Shown here: piece by piece, positions 50,479 to 59,024 of the stretch
Layout of the letters: every line of letters begins with the position of its first letter
Numbering within the stretch: position 1 is the stretch's first letter
DNA from: Tepidifontimicrobium sp964437095
GTDB lineage: Bacteria > Sysuimicrobiota > Sysuimicrobiia > Sysuimicrobiales > Sysuimicrobiaceae
Direction of reading: 5' to 3'
DNA: 64,000 nucleotides
NCBI GenBank assembly: GCA_964437095.1
Contig: CAYTFH010000006.1
Span: forward strand, 58,173-122,172
Notes under the pieces: generated by a model
The model's database searches: none
What the model saw: the letters and a program-made list of their open reading frames with translations, nothing else
Told to the model about the DNA's origin: nothing
Position numbers and translations under genes: made by a program

Positions 50479-52398
50479 TTAGGACCGCCGGCGGGCCGGC
50501 ACCAGCACGTGCGGTAGGGCCTCCTCCACGGTCTGCACCAACACCACTTGAAGCCCGGAGACCTCCCCGGGCAGGTCGTTCTGGTTCTCCTGGGGCACCA
50601 CCACCTTGCGCATGCCCGCCTGCCGGGCCCCGTACAGCTTTTCGGGGACGCCCCCCACGCCCCGCACCCGGCCCTGGATGCTCACCTCTCCCGTGAGCGC
50701 CACGTTCTGAAGGGCGGGTCGGTCCTGCACCGCACTGGCGAGGGCTGCGGTGATGGCCAGCCCCAGGCTGGGCCCGTCCACCAGCCCCCCGCCCACCACG
50801 TTCACGTGCACGTCGTAGTTGGCCAGGTCCACCCCCAGCAGCCTCCGGACCACGGAGAGGGCGTTGAACACGGAGTCCTTGGCCATGGTGCCCGCGGTCT
50901 CGTTGAACCGCACGGTCCCGCGGCCCCGCTGGGACGAGGGGAACACCGCGGCCTCCACCTCCACCACGGAGCCCAGGTAGTGGCTCACGCCCAGCCCGAA
51001 GACCTTGCCTACTTCAGGGGTGTCCGACGCCCGGGCGCTGGTGTACGGGCTCAGGCGGGAGACCCGGATCACCTCCAGCATGTCCTCCTCGGTGATCCGC
51101 ACCCGTCCGCCCTTGCCCTTGCGCCGGTACAGGGCCATGCCGTAGGCGTCGGCCAGGAGGTTCACGGCCTTCCGGCCCTCCACCGTGTACGCCGCGATGA
51201 GTTCGGGGACCCTGGGGTCCAGGCTCACCTTCAGCCGGCGCGCGGCCTGGACCACAATGCGCTCGATGTCCGCCTGGGAGAGGGGGTCGAAGAACACCTC
51301 CGCGCAGCGGGACCGCAGCGTGGGGCTGATCTCCTCCGGGTCGCGGGTGGTGGCCCCGATGAGCACGAAGTCCGCGGGCGCGCCGTGCTCGAACAGATGC
51401 TTCACGTACGCCGGCACGTGCGGGTCCTCCGGGTCGTAGTAGCTGGACTCGAAGGTCACCCGCTTGTCCTCCAGCACCTTCAGCAGCTTGGCCTGCAGCA
51501 GGGGGTCCATCTCCCCGATCTCGTCGATGAACAGGACCCCGCCGTGGGCGCGGGTCACCAGGCCGAGCTTGGGCTCCGGAATGCCGCCTTCCGCGAAGTC
51601 GCGGCGGGACCCCTGGTAGATGGGGTCGTGCACCGACCCGAGAAGAGGGTTGGTGACCTCCCGGGGGTCCCACCGCAGGGTCGTCCCGTCCACCTCCACG
51701 AAGGGGGCGTTCTCGGAGAACGGCGTGTAGGGCAGCCGGCGGGCTTCCTCTAGGGCTAGGCGGGCCACGGTGGTCTTGCCGACCCCGGGTGGGCCGTACA
51801 GGATCACGTGCTGGGGGTAAGGGGTCGCCAGCTTGGCCAGCAAGGCCCGGATGGCCCGGTCCTGGCCCACCACCTCCTTCAGCCGGCGGGGACGCAGGGC
51901 CTCCAGGGCGGACTGGGACAGCCGCACCCGCTCCAGTGCCTCCAGCTCCTCCAGCTTCTTCCGCGTGGTGGCGTTCTCCGGGCCCGAAGCCTCCCGCAGC
52001 ACCTGCAGCCGGATCTCCTGGAGGTAGTCGTCCTGCCGGCGGTTCATGCGCTCCGCCACCTTGCGCTCCAGCTCCTCCTCCACCCGGCGCTGCGCCACCA
52101 GGTCCGCCAGCTCGTCCTCGATCTCCGAGAGCACCCTGGGGATCTCCGCATCGGCGGGCGGACGGGTAATGGTGGGGTCGTCGTACACCAGGCGCTGCAA
52201 GGCCACCACCCGGTCCGCTAAGCGGCCGGAGCGCATGAGGGTCAGGGCCTCCAGCTTCCCAGCCTTCACCACCAGGCGCTCGGGCCCGTACACCTCGCTG
52301 AGGACGCCGAACAGGGCGCCCACCCGGCGCTTGAGGTCCGCGCGATCTACCGCGCCCCGGCTCCGGGCCGTCCGCGTGTTCACCGCCCGCTCAGCCAT
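50479..52398 (-). CDS. LonC-type ATP-dependent protease
   Basis: A 639-residue Lon-family protein without the N-terminal substrate domain of LonA. A coiled-coil-like segment (residues ~85-150) precedes the AAA+ module: Walker A GPPGVGKTT, Walker B GGVLFIDEIGEMD, sensor region RSRCAEVFFDPL. A C-terminal Lon protease domain has the catalytic serine in VDGPSLGLAIT and the lysine in RQAGMRKVVVPQ. It degrades proteins in the cytosol. The first nine bases overlap the rplI 3' end. Position between rplI and dnaB is part of the conserved ribosome/replication block here. Confidence 0.85.
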   Translation of the reverse strand: MAERAVNTRTARSRGAVDRADLKRRVGALFGVLSEVYGPERLVVKAGKLEALTLMRSGRLADRVVALQRLVYDDPTITRPPADAEIPRVLSEIEDELADLVAQRRVEEELERKVAERMNRRQDDYLQEIRLQVLREASGPENATTRKKLEELEALERVRLSQSALEALRPRRLKEVVGQDRAIRALLAKLATPYPQHVILYGPPGVGKTTVARLALEEARRLPYTPFSENAPFVEVDGTTLRWDPREVTNPLLGSVHDPIYQGSRRDFAEGGIPEPKLGLVTRAHGGVLFIDEIGEMDPLLQAKLLKVLEDKRVTFESSYYDPEDPHVPAYVKHLFEHGAPADFVLIGATTRDPEEISPTLRSRCAEVFFDPLSQADIERIVVQAARRLKVSLDPRVPELIAAYTVEGRKAVNLLADAYGMALYRRKGKGGRVRITEEDMLEVIRVSRLSPYTSARASDTPEVGKVFGLGVSHYLGSVVEVEAAVFPSSQRGRGTVRFNETAGTMAKDSVFNALSVVRRLLGVDLANYDVHVNVVGGGLVDGPSLGLAITAALASAVQDRPALQNVALTGEVSIQGRVRGVGGVPEKLYGARQAGMRKVVVPQENQNDLPGEVSGLQVVLVQTVEEALPHVLVPARRRS

Positions 52399-52837
52399 CC
52401 CCGGTCACCTGCACCTCCACCTCCACGTGCTGGCCGAAGGGCAGCCGCACGCCCACCCGGTAGGTCCCCACGGACTTGATGGGTTCTTCCAGCTCCACCT
52501 GCTTGCGGTCCACCTCGAAGCCCATCCGCCGCAGGGCTTCCGCGATCTGCTGCGCGGTGACGGCGCCGAACAGCCGCCCGGCGCTCCCCGCCTTGGCCCG
52601 GATCTGCACCGGCCGGCCCCGCAGGGCCTGCGCCAGCTCCGCCGCCCGCTCCCGCTCCCGCGCCACTTTCCGGTCCCGCACCGCCCGCTCCTGCTCCAGG
52701 GCCCGCAGCTGCCCCTCCGTGGCCTCCCGCGCCAGCCCCCTGGGCAGGAGGTAGTTCCGGGCGTAGCCGTCCCGTACTTCCACCACGGAACCCGCCTTGC
52801 CCAGGGACGGCACGTCCTTCAGCAGGATCACCCTCAT
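52391..52837 (-). CDS. rplI: 50S ribosomal protein L9
   Basis: A 148-residue ribosomal protein, the normal length. The N-terminal rRNA-binding domain carries the L9 signature (GKAGSVVEVRDGYARNYLLPRG, seen as GKAGSVVEVRDGYARN then YLLPRGLA), followed by a long charged helix and the C-terminal domain with AEALRRMGFEVDRKQVELE. ATG at 52837 overlaps the DUF2232 gene stop by four bases, so translation is coupled. Confidence 0.95.
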   Translation of the reverse strand: MRVILLKDVPSLGKAGSVVEVRDGYARNYLLPRGLAREATEGQLRALEQERAVRDRKVARERERAAELAQALRGRPVQIRAKAGSAGRLFGAVTAQQIAEALRRMGFEVDRKQVELEEPIKSVGTYRVGVRLPFGQHVEVEVQVTGDG

Positions 52838-53826
52838 GACGAACGCTCCGCCCGCGGGCCCACCTTCCGCAGGTCCAGCCAGAAGTCCACCAACCCCAGG
52901 GCCACCAGGGCGAAGGTGCCCAGGTCGCCCAGGAGGAACACCGCCACCGCGGCCAGCACCCTGCCCGGACGGGGAACCTCCCGGGACTGCAGGTAGTGCA
53001 GCATCGTTAGGAGCCCAAAAAATGCAAACACCAGGACGCTGGCCATGAACCCGTTGGCCGCCAGCATGCGGCCGACCTCCGGCGCCCGCGGCTGCACCAC
53101 CGCTCCCACCACCACGGGGGCCAGCAGAACCAGGGCCCCCGCCGGGGGCAGCCGCCACGTGAGGATGGGCGCAAAGCCCGGAAGCTCCGTCCCCAGGCGC
53201 CGCATCACCTGCCGGGCCAGGGTGTACGCACCGTAGGCCCACACCACCACTCCCAGCACCACCGCCGCGGGCAGGATGGTGCGGACCAGGTTGGGGACCT
53301 GCTGCGCCAGCGCCTCCATCTGCTGGACCTGTTGCGGTGGGGCGCCCAGCCGCCTGCTCAGCTCCGCCGCGGCCTGCGCTCCCTTGACCTGCGCCTCCAC
53401 CACCGCCTGCAGGGGGTCGAGGCCGAAGACGAAGCGGCTGACCACCAAGCTCAGCACCGTGACACCCAGCCCCACCACCGAACCCAGGGCGACCGCGCGC
53501 CGGGCCACCGCCTCCCCGCCCCTGCGCGCCACCAGACCCTGCACCACGCCCACGGGTGCGAAGGCAGCCACGAACACCAGTCCTTGCGGGAACCCGAAGA
53601 TGGGGCTGAGCACCAAGCCCGCCACCAAAGCCGCGAGGACCGCGGTGCGCACCCCGCGGCGGTAGGTGAGGACGAACAGGGGAAGGGGAGCGGCCACCAG
53701 CCCCACGGACCCGAAGAGCGCCACCAGAAGGGCCACCAGGGCGGTGAGGGCCGCCAGCAGCGCGCCCTCGGTCAGGTTCGCGGTACGCTCCCGCACCGCC
53801 ACCGCGCCGTGCTGTGCCCTTGCCAT
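52834..53826 (-). CDS. DUF2232 membrane protein (YybS-like)
   Basis: A 330-residue integral membrane protein with about eight hydrophobic segments and a cytosolic-looking helical insert (PQQVQQMEALAQQVPNLV). DUF2232/YybS is typically encoded between rpsR and rplI in Bacillota, exactly as here. The function is unknown; the fold resembles small-molecule transporters of the ECF S type. The B. subtilis neighbour yybT (GdpP) is absent from this block. Confidence 0.8.
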   Translation of the reverse strand: MARAQHGAVAVRERTANLTEGALLAALTALVALLVALFGSVGLVAAPLPLFVLTYRRGVRTAVLAALVAGLVLSPIFGFPQGLVFVAAFAPVGVVQGLVARRGGEAVARRAVALGSVVGLGVTVLSLVVSRFVFGLDPLQAVVEAQVKGAQAAAELSRRLGAPPQQVQQMEALAQQVPNLVRTILPAAVVLGVVVWAYGAYTLARQVMRRLGTELPGFAPILTWRLPPAGALVLLAPVVVGAVVQPRAPEVGRMLAANGFMASVLVFAFFGLLTMLHYLQSREVPRPGRVLAAVAVFLLGDLGTFALVALGLVDFWLDLRKVGPRAERSS

Positions 53827-53863
53827 GTTCCCTCCGCCCCCGCGGCGGGGGCCCGGGGACGAG

Positions 53864-54118
53864 CTAGTCCGCGGTGTACGGCAGAAGGGCGAGTTCCCGG
53901 GCCCGCTTGATGGCCACCGCCAGCATCCGCTGGTGTTTGGCGCACGTGCCCGTCACCCGCCTGGGCAGGATCTTCCCCCGCTCTGAGACGAACCGCCGCA
54001 GGCGGTTGCTGTCCTTGTAGTCCACGAACCGGGCCCGCTCGGAGCAGAACACGCACACCTTCTTGCGCGGCCTGCGGGGCCGCCACTCCTTTTTCTCTTT
54101 CTTCTCCTTCTCCGCCAT
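53864..54118 (-). CDS. rpsR: 30S ribosomal protein S18
   Basis: An 84-residue ribosomal protein matching S18: KKVCVFCSERARFVDYKD (residues ~19-36), LRRFVSERGKILPRRVTG and AKHQRMLAVAIKRARELALL. Two cysteines (CVFC) remain at the N-terminus, as in zinc-binding S18 forms. It binds S6 on the 30S platform. It follows ssb by 52 bases in the rpsF-ssb-rpsR operon. Confidence 0.95.
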   Translation of the reverse strand: MAEKEKKEKKEWRPRRPRKKVCVFCSERARFVDYKDSNRLRRFVSERGKILPRRVTGTCAKHQRMLAVAIKRARELALLPYTAD

Positions 54119-54170
54119 CCGCCGACCTCCGCACGACGACGACCGCCCGGTCTCCCTCAGAAAACGCCGA

Positions 54171-54572
54171 TCAGAAGGGGACGTCCTCCTCTTCCTCCGG
54201 CTCCGGCGCGGGTTCGAACTCTTCCGCGGCCGCGGGCTCTACGGGCTCCGCGACCTTGCGGTCCAGGAAGCGCACGTGGTCCGCCACCACCTCCACCGCC
54301 CGCCGCCGTTGCCCGTCCTGGGTCTCGTACTCCCGGATCTGCAGCCGTCCGTCCACCGCCACCAGCCGTCCCTTGGCCAGGTGCTGGGACACCTGCTCGG
54401 CCAGCTTCCGCCACGCCACCACGGGGATGAAGTCCGCCTTCCGCTCCCCCTGGGGACCCGCGAACGGGCGATCCACGGCCAGGGTGAAGGTGGCCACGGG
54501 CTGCCCGCTGGGCAGGTAGCGGAGCTCCGGGTCCCGCGTGAGGCGGCCGATCAGCACCACCCGGTTCAGCAC
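54171..54572 (-). CDS. ssb: Single-stranded DNA-binding protein
   Basis: A 133-residue OB-fold protein: MLNRVVLIGRLTRDPELRY at the N-terminus, then DFIPVVAWRKLAEQV and LVAVDGRLQIREYE. An acidic linker leads to the C-terminal tip EEEEDVPF, the docking site for replication and repair partners. It overlaps the rpsF stop by seven bases. Confidence 0.95.
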   Translation of the reverse strand: MLNRVVLIGRLTRDPELRYLPSGQPVATFTLAVDRPFAGPQGERKADFIPVVAWRKLAEQVSQHLAKGRLVAVDGRLQIREYETQDGQRRRAVEVVADHVRFLDRKVAEPVEPAAAEEFEPAPEPEEEEDVPF

Positions 54573-54928
54573 CCCCCGTCACCTCCCCCGGACGGGACGG
54601 GTACCGCGGCCGAAGGGGCGGGTGCCGGTGTGGGTGCCGTGGGCAGCGCCTCGCACACCAGCAACCGGATCACTTCCTCCACCAGGGACACCGCGTTCTT
54701 CAGGTCCTGGACCCGTTGCCCGTCCAGCTCGAATCGGCTGAACACGTAGTACCCTTCCCGGTGCTTGGCGATGGGGTAGGCGAGGCGGCGTTTGCCCCAC
54801 GGCTCCGTGGCCAGCACCGTGCCGCCCCGCTCCGTGATGCGGCCTTCCACCCGCTGGATGACCTCCCGCACCTGGGAGTCTTCCAGGTCGGGCCGCAAGA
54901 TGAACACCATCTCGTACGCCTTGCGCAC
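54566..54928 (-). CDS. rpsF: 30S ribosomal protein S6
   Basis: A 120-residue ribosomal protein S6 (KAYEMVFILRPDLEDSQV, PWGKRRLAYPIAKHREGYYV) with a Pro/Ala-rich tail of ~25 residues beyond the usual end. GTG at 54928 is chosen over GTG at 54934 because AGGGAGG has proper spacing only to the former. First gene of the rpsF-ssb-rpsR-DUF2232-rplI series. Confidence 0.95.
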   Translation of the reverse strand: MRKAYEMVFILRPDLEDSQVREVIQRVEGRITERGGTVLATEPWGKRRLAYPIAKHREGYYVFSRFELDGQRVQDLKNAVSLVEEVIRLLVCEALPTAPTPAPAPSAAVPVPSGGGDGGC

Positions 54929-54946
54929 GTCCACCTCCCTCGGACA

Positions 54947-54983
54947 GGGATTCCCATCCCCGGTCTCCGCCCCGGGCGGAGAC
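54947..54983 (-). promoter_or_regulatory. rpsF leader hairpins
   Basis: Two stems lie in the predicted ~68-base leader of rpsF: GTCTCCGCC/GGCGGAGAC (54963-54971 with 54975-54983) and GGGAT/ATCCC (54947-54951 with 54956-54960), just before the ribosome site. In several bacteria the rpsF leader binds the S6:S18 complex for feedback control; these stems are candidates for that element. Confidence 0.4.
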
Positions 54984-55002
54984 GAGAGGGCTCAGCCGGT
55001 TG

Positions 55003-55032
55003 ATTCTACCAGACCGCGAGCGGCGTTGTCAG
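55003..55032 (-). promoter_or_regulatory. rpsF promoter
   Basis: Minus strand CTGACA (55032-55027), 18 bases, TAGAAT (55008-55003) with an extended TGG before the -10. The -35 touches the stop codon of the upstream gene. Confidence 0.55.
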
Positions 55033-55319
55033 TCGTCGCGGAACAGCCCCGCGGGAGGGGTGGGCACGGAGCGGCGGCGGGGCCGGGGCGTGCGGTTCCC
55101 GTTGGCGCGGCGGGCCAGCAGCTCCCGCTTGGCCCGGTACAGCTCCTCCAGCTCCGCCTCGATGGCCGCCAGGGCCCTGCGGCCGGTCTCCCCCGTCCCC
55201 GTGTGGGGGACGCTGCTCTGCCAGATCCGGCGCCGCTGCTCCGCCAGCTCGGCGATGCGGCGGTCCACCTCCTCCAGGGTCAGCTCGAAGGGGTCTACGA
55301 AGTCGCTCGGCACTCCCAT
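55029..55319 (-). CDS. Small hypothetical protein
   Basis: A 96-residue, mostly helical, charged protein (FELTLEEVDRRIAELAEQRR and AAIEAELEELYRAKRELLAR) with a coiled-coil look and a basic C-terminal tail. No family recognised. The ATG at 55319 is preceded by AAGGAGCAGGG. It lies between ychF and rpsF, so it is probably transcribed with one of them. Confidence 0.55.
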   Translation of the reverse strand: MGVPSDFVDPFELTLEEVDRRIAELAEQRRRIWQSSVPHTGTGETGRRALAAIEAELEELYRAKRELLARRANGNRTPRPRRRSVPTPPAGLFRDD

Positions 55320-55441
55320 CCCTGCTCCTTCCTTGCGGGCGTTTCCCGTCCCCGACTGCCTAGCAACGTCCCAGGATACCAAACCGGTTCCACACCGGCT
55401 CGTCGGTGCAAGTCCCGTGCCAGGTCGGGGTGAACACCGTG

Positions 55442-56518
55442 CTACACGTGGAAACGAAAGGTGATCACGTCCCCTTCCCTCACCTCGTAGTCCCGCCCCT
55501 CCAGCCGCACCTTCCCCAGCTCCCACGCGGCCTGCAGGGAGCCCGCCCGCACCAGCTCCTCGAAGGGGACCACCTCCGCCCGGACGAAGCCCCGCTCCAT
55601 GTCCGTGTGGATGGCCCCTGCCGCCTGCGGCGCCCGGGTCCCCCGGCGGACGGGCCAGGCCCGCACCTCCCGGCTCTCCGTGGTGAAGAAGGTTACCAGG
55701 TCCAGCAGCCCGTACCCGGTGCGCACCACCTGCTCCAGGACCCCCTCCCCGAGCCCCGCCACCTGGCGGTACGCCCGGGCCTCCTGATCGGGGAGGTCCA
55801 ACAGCTCGTCCTCCACCTTCAGGCTGGCCACCACCACGGGGATCCCGCGGGAGGCCGCCAAGGACCGCACGGCCTCCACGTGGCCGTCCGGCTGGCCCTC
55901 GCCCACGTTCACCACGTAGGCCACGGGTTTGTCCGTGAGCAACCGCAAGGGCCGGAGCACCTCCCGCACCTCGCGGGGCAGGTCCCGCGCGGGTTTGCCG
56001 GAGTCCAGGGCCCGCACCGCCTCCTCCAGTGCGGCAAGCTCCTCCCGGGCCCGGCGCTCACCGCTGCGGGCTCGGGGGCGCACCCCCTCAGCGCGGCGCT
56101 CCACAGTCTCAAGGTCCGCCAGCAAGAGCTCCGTCTCCACGGCCTCCACGTCCCGCACCGGGTCCGCAGCGCCCTCCACATGCGCCACCTCCGGGTCGTG
56201 GAAGGCCCGCACCACGTGCAGCAGCGCCGCCATCTCCCGCACGTGGGCCAAGAACCGGTTGCCGAGCCCCTCGCCCCGGTGGGCTCCCCGGACCAGCCCC
56301 GCGATGTCCACCACCTTCACCGTGGCCGGCACCACCCGCTCGGCGCCGGTCAGGCGGGCCAGCACCTGCAGCCGCGGGTCCGGGACCGCCGCCACCCCCG
56401 TGTTGGGGTCCACGGTGGTAAACGGGTAGGGCGCTGCCGCCACCCGGGCCCTGGTCAGCGCCCGGAACAGGGTGGACTTCCCCGCGTTGGGAAGCCCCAC
56501 GATGCCCACGGACAGCAC
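55442..56518 (-). CDS. ychF: Redox-regulated ATPase YchF (EngD)
   Basis: A 358-residue P-loop protein of the Obg-related YchF family. G1 is GLPNAGKSTLFRALT, the G3 region is VDIAGLVRGAHRGEGLGNRF, and a coiled-coil insert (residues ~140-175) and a C-terminal TGS domain ending in DYEVREGDVITFRFHV complete it. It prefers ATP and associates with ribosomes. Its place next to DUF951 and upstream of rpsF repeats the B. subtilis order. Confidence 0.95.
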   Translation of the reverse strand: MLSVGIVGLPNAGKSTLFRALTRARVAAAPYPFTTVDPNTGVAAVPDPRLQVLARLTGAERVVPATVKVVDIAGLVRGAHRGEGLGNRFLAHVREMAALLHVVRAFHDPEVAHVEGAADPVRDVEAVETELLLADLETVERRAEGVRPRARSGERRAREELAALEEAVRALDSGKPARDLPREVREVLRPLRLLTDKPVAYVVNVGEGQPDGHVEAVRSLAASRGIPVVVASLKVEDELLDLPDQEARAYRQVAGLGEGVLEQVVRTGYGLLDLVTFFTTESREVRAWPVRRGTRAPQAAGAIHTDMERGFVRAEVVPFEELVRAGSLQAAWELGKVRLEGRDYEVREGDVITFRFHV

Positions 56519-56527
56519 GGCCGCCCC

Positions 56528-56857
56528 TCACACGGCCCGCGCCCGCTTCACGATGCGCCGCCGGGGACGCGGCTCCGGCGGAGGTGCGGGCGCGGACTTC
56601 CGGCGCCTGGGCACGGTCGGCTCCGGGGCTGCGGGCTCCGGCTCCGGGGGCGGAGGTTCGTTGCCCCGCTGCAGGAAGGCCCGGATCCTGCGCTCCAGCT
56701 TGATCCGGTCCATGAGCACGAAGCGGCCGCAGGTCCGGCACCGGATGCCCACGTCCGCGCCCAGGCGCTCGATGACCCACACGTCGCCCCCGCACGGGTG
56801 GGCCTTCCGCGTGCGGATGACGTCCCCCACGTACAGCTTCACGTACGGCGCGGGCAC
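56528..56857 (-). CDS. DUF951 protein (YyzM-like)
   Basis: A 109-residue protein whose first ~60 residues are DUF951: VGDVIRTRKAHPCGGDVWVI followed by RCRTCGRFVLMDR, three cysteines in total that could hold a metal. In Bacillota the family is ~65 residues; here a ~45-residue Pro/Glu/Arg-rich tail is added. It is encoded nine bases upstream of ychF, as in B. subtilis (yyzM-engD). Function unknown. Confidence 0.85.
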   Translation of the reverse strand: MPAPYVKLYVGDVIRTRKAHPCGGDVWVIERLGADVGIRCRTCGRFVLMDRIKLERRIRAFLQRGNEPPPPEPEPAAPEPTVPRRRKSAPAPPPEPRPRRRIVKRARAV

Positions 56858-56918
56858 CTCTTCCCTCCGCGGACACCCACCGGCGCGGTTCCCCCCGACG
56901 GCCCGTGAGGCATCCTCG

Positions 56919-58409
56919 TTAGCGACCGGCCAGCAGCGCGTCGGTGGGCGCGAAGTCGTCCGTCAGGGTGGGCACGTCGTCCACCCGGACGGGGCGCAGG
57001 TACAGGTCTGCCACCACGGCGTCGAACCGCTCCACCCGCACCGTCCCGCTCACCGCCCGGGCCTGCCGCCGGATCTCCTCCGGCGACCACACCCGGTCGG
57101 TGGCCACCACGATGATGTTGCGTAGCGCCTCCGCCCACCCTCCGGGCCCGTAGTCCACGGGGAACACGTACACGCCCGGGTACACCTCCCGGAGGGTCCT
57201 GTACACCGCCCGGAACAGCCGGCTGTGGGGCCCCTCCAGGGCGCCGATGACGTTGGCCACCAGCACGCCTCCGGGGTTCAGCTTGGCTCGGACTTCCGCG
57301 AAGAACTCCCGGGTGGCCAGGTGGAAGGGCAGGGTGTCCCGCAGGTAGGCGTCCAGGAGCACGTGGTCGTAGCGGTCCCGACTCCGCTGCACGAACCGCC
57401 GGCCGTCCTGGGCGAAGGCCCGCAGCCGCCCCCCCCTGGGGACGCCGAAGAACCGGTGCGCCACCTCCACCACCTCGGGGTCGATGTCCACCACGTCCAC
57501 CGCCACCTGGGGGTAGTCCTCCAGGTAACGCTTGGGGACCGTGCCGCCGCCCATGCCGATGACCAGCACCCGGCGCGGCTTGGGCTGGAACACCATGCCC
57601 ACGTGCATGTAGTCTGCGTACCGGAACACCGTGCGCCGGGGCGCGTCCAGGTCCAGGGCGCTCTGCCAGTAGTTGTCCAGTTTCAGGTACCGGATCCGCC
57701 CTTCGTCGGTCACCGTGATGCGGTGGTAGACGGTGTCCTTGGCGTACCGGACCTCGGGTCCGTCCGGCGGGACCAGGCGCGGGGTCCAGGCTCCCGCGCC
57801 CACCACCACCACGGCCGCCAGGGTGGCCGCCGCTCCCCGCCGCAGGCCCACCAGCCCCACCACCGCCAGGGCCATCTCCACCAGGCCCAGGGCCAGGACC
57901 ACGTCCCGCACGCCCAGGACCGAGATGAGCCAGAAGGCGGCGGCGAAGCAGCCCACGATGCTGCCCAGGGTGGACAGGGCGTACAGCCGGCCCGCGGTGC
58001 CGCCCACGGTGGCCACGGACCGGGCGCTCAGGCGCACCGCGTACGGCGAAATGGTGCCCATGATCACGCTGGCGGGGAAAAACAGCGCCACCGCCCCCAG
58101 CAGCGGGCCCAGGCGGTTGTCCACATCCGCGGCGGCCAGGGTGGACAGCAAACCGGGCGCCACCGCGGGGATGGGGACGGTGAGCAGGCCTGCCAGGAAC
58201 ACCAGCCCGCAGAAGGCGGCGTGGCTCGGGTAGCGGTCCGCCAGCCTGCCGCCCACCCAGTACCCCACGCTCAGGGCCGTGAGGAACACCCCGATGAGGC
58301 TACCCCACACGTAGATGGAGTTGCCGAAAGTGGGGGCCAGCACGCGGCTGGCCACGATCTCCAAGGCCAGCAGCACCCCGCCGCTGGTGAACACGATGAG
58401 CTCCAACAT
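56919..58409 (-). CDS. Membrane-anchored spermidine-synthase-like protein
   Basis: A 496-residue protein. Residues ~1-215 are about eight transmembrane segments (MFS-like half), the rest is a spermidine-synthase-type Rossmann domain with VLVIGMGGGTVPKRYL (~290-305), VDVVDIDPEVVEVA and the block DHVLLDAYLRDTLP. The DAY motif suggests an aminopropyl-transfer or related reaction, but fused proteins of this type are uncharacterised. The gene follows the thioredoxin-like gene by 48 bases and has TAAGCT (58438-58433) as a possible own -10. Confidence 0.75.
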   Translation of the reverse strand: MLELIVFTSGGVLLALEIVASRVLAPTFGNSIYVWGSLIGVFLTALSVGYWVGGRLADRYPSHAAFCGLVFLAGLLTVPIPAVAPGLLSTLAAADVDNRLGPLLGAVALFFPASVIMGTISPYAVRLSARSVATVGGTAGRLYALSTLGSIVGCFAAAFWLISVLGVRDVVLALGLVEMALAVVGLVGLRRGAAATLAAVVVVGAGAWTPRLVPPDGPEVRYAKDTVYHRITVTDEGRIRYLKLDNYWQSALDLDAPRRTVFRYADYMHVGMVFQPKPRRVLVIGMGGGTVPKRYLEDYPQVAVDVVDIDPEVVEVAHRFFGVPRGGRLRAFAQDGRRFVQRSRDRYDHVLLDAYLRDTLPFHLATREFFAEVRAKLNPGGVLVANVIGALEGPHSRLFRAVYRTLREVYPGVYVFPVDYGPGGWAEALRNIIVVATDRVWSPEEIRRQARAVSGTVRVERFDAVVADLYLRPVRVDDVPTLTDDFAPTDALLAGR

Positions 58410-58457
58410 CGGGTCGTCCCGCCCTCCAGGGTAGCTTACCAGCGCCGGCGCCGGTGA

Positions 58458-59018
58458 TCAGTCCCCGTGGAGGGCCCGCAGCCGCGGGGACAGCCGCAGC
58501 AGCAGCTGCACCCGTTCCACCTCGTCCAGCCACTCCTGAATGACGTTCCGGAGAAGGTCCTCCCCCGGCGGCTGCACGCCCACCGGGCAGGCGGGCCCCA
58601 GGCGGTCCGCGGCCATCTGGCGGTAGATGGACAGGGTCCGTTCCCCGTACCGCGCCACCTCCACGAAGTCCTCGCTCAGGAACACCACCATGGGGACCCG
58701 GTACCCGCGGTTGATGGAGAGCAGGTCTCGCACGTCGGGGTGGTCGTCCCGGTCCAAAAACCGCAGGCCGATGCGCGGGGTGGCCTCCGCGAAGCGTTGC
58801 AGGATGGGGCACTGGTTCACGCAGTCCCCGCACCACGCACCGGCCAGCACCAGCAGCTTCATGTCCCGCTGGAAGCCCTCCAACAGCGCTCGCTGCCCAG
58901 GCGTCAGGGTCACCGCCTCGTACACCCGCCGCAAGCGTTCCCGGTGGACCTCGGTGCCGTACCGCTCCAGGAACTCGTGGTAGGGCAGGGCCTGCTCGTA
59001 CTTGGCCTTCCAGTCCAC
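58458..59018 (-). CDS. Thioredoxin-like family protein
   Basis: A 186-residue cytosolic protein with a thioredoxin-like domain in the middle. The redox motif is WCGDC (residues ~63-67), and VPMVVFLSEDFVEV (cis-Pro strand) follows, with the variant cysteine NQC four residues after the motif. The family (thioredoxin_9-like) is found across Bacillota; its target is unknown. It is encoded six bases after the MFS gene, so it is part of the same operon. Confidence 0.8.
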   Translation of the reverse strand: MDWKAKYEQALPYHEFLERYGTEVHRERLRRVYEAVTLTPGQRALLEGFQRDMKLLVLAGAWCGDCVNQCPILQRFAEATPRIGLRFLDRDDHPDVRDLLSINRGYRVPMVVFLSEDFVEVARYGERTLSIYRQMAADRLGPACPVGVQPPGEDLLRNVIQEWLDEVERVQLLLRLSPRLRALHGD

Positions 59019-59024
59019 GTGCCG

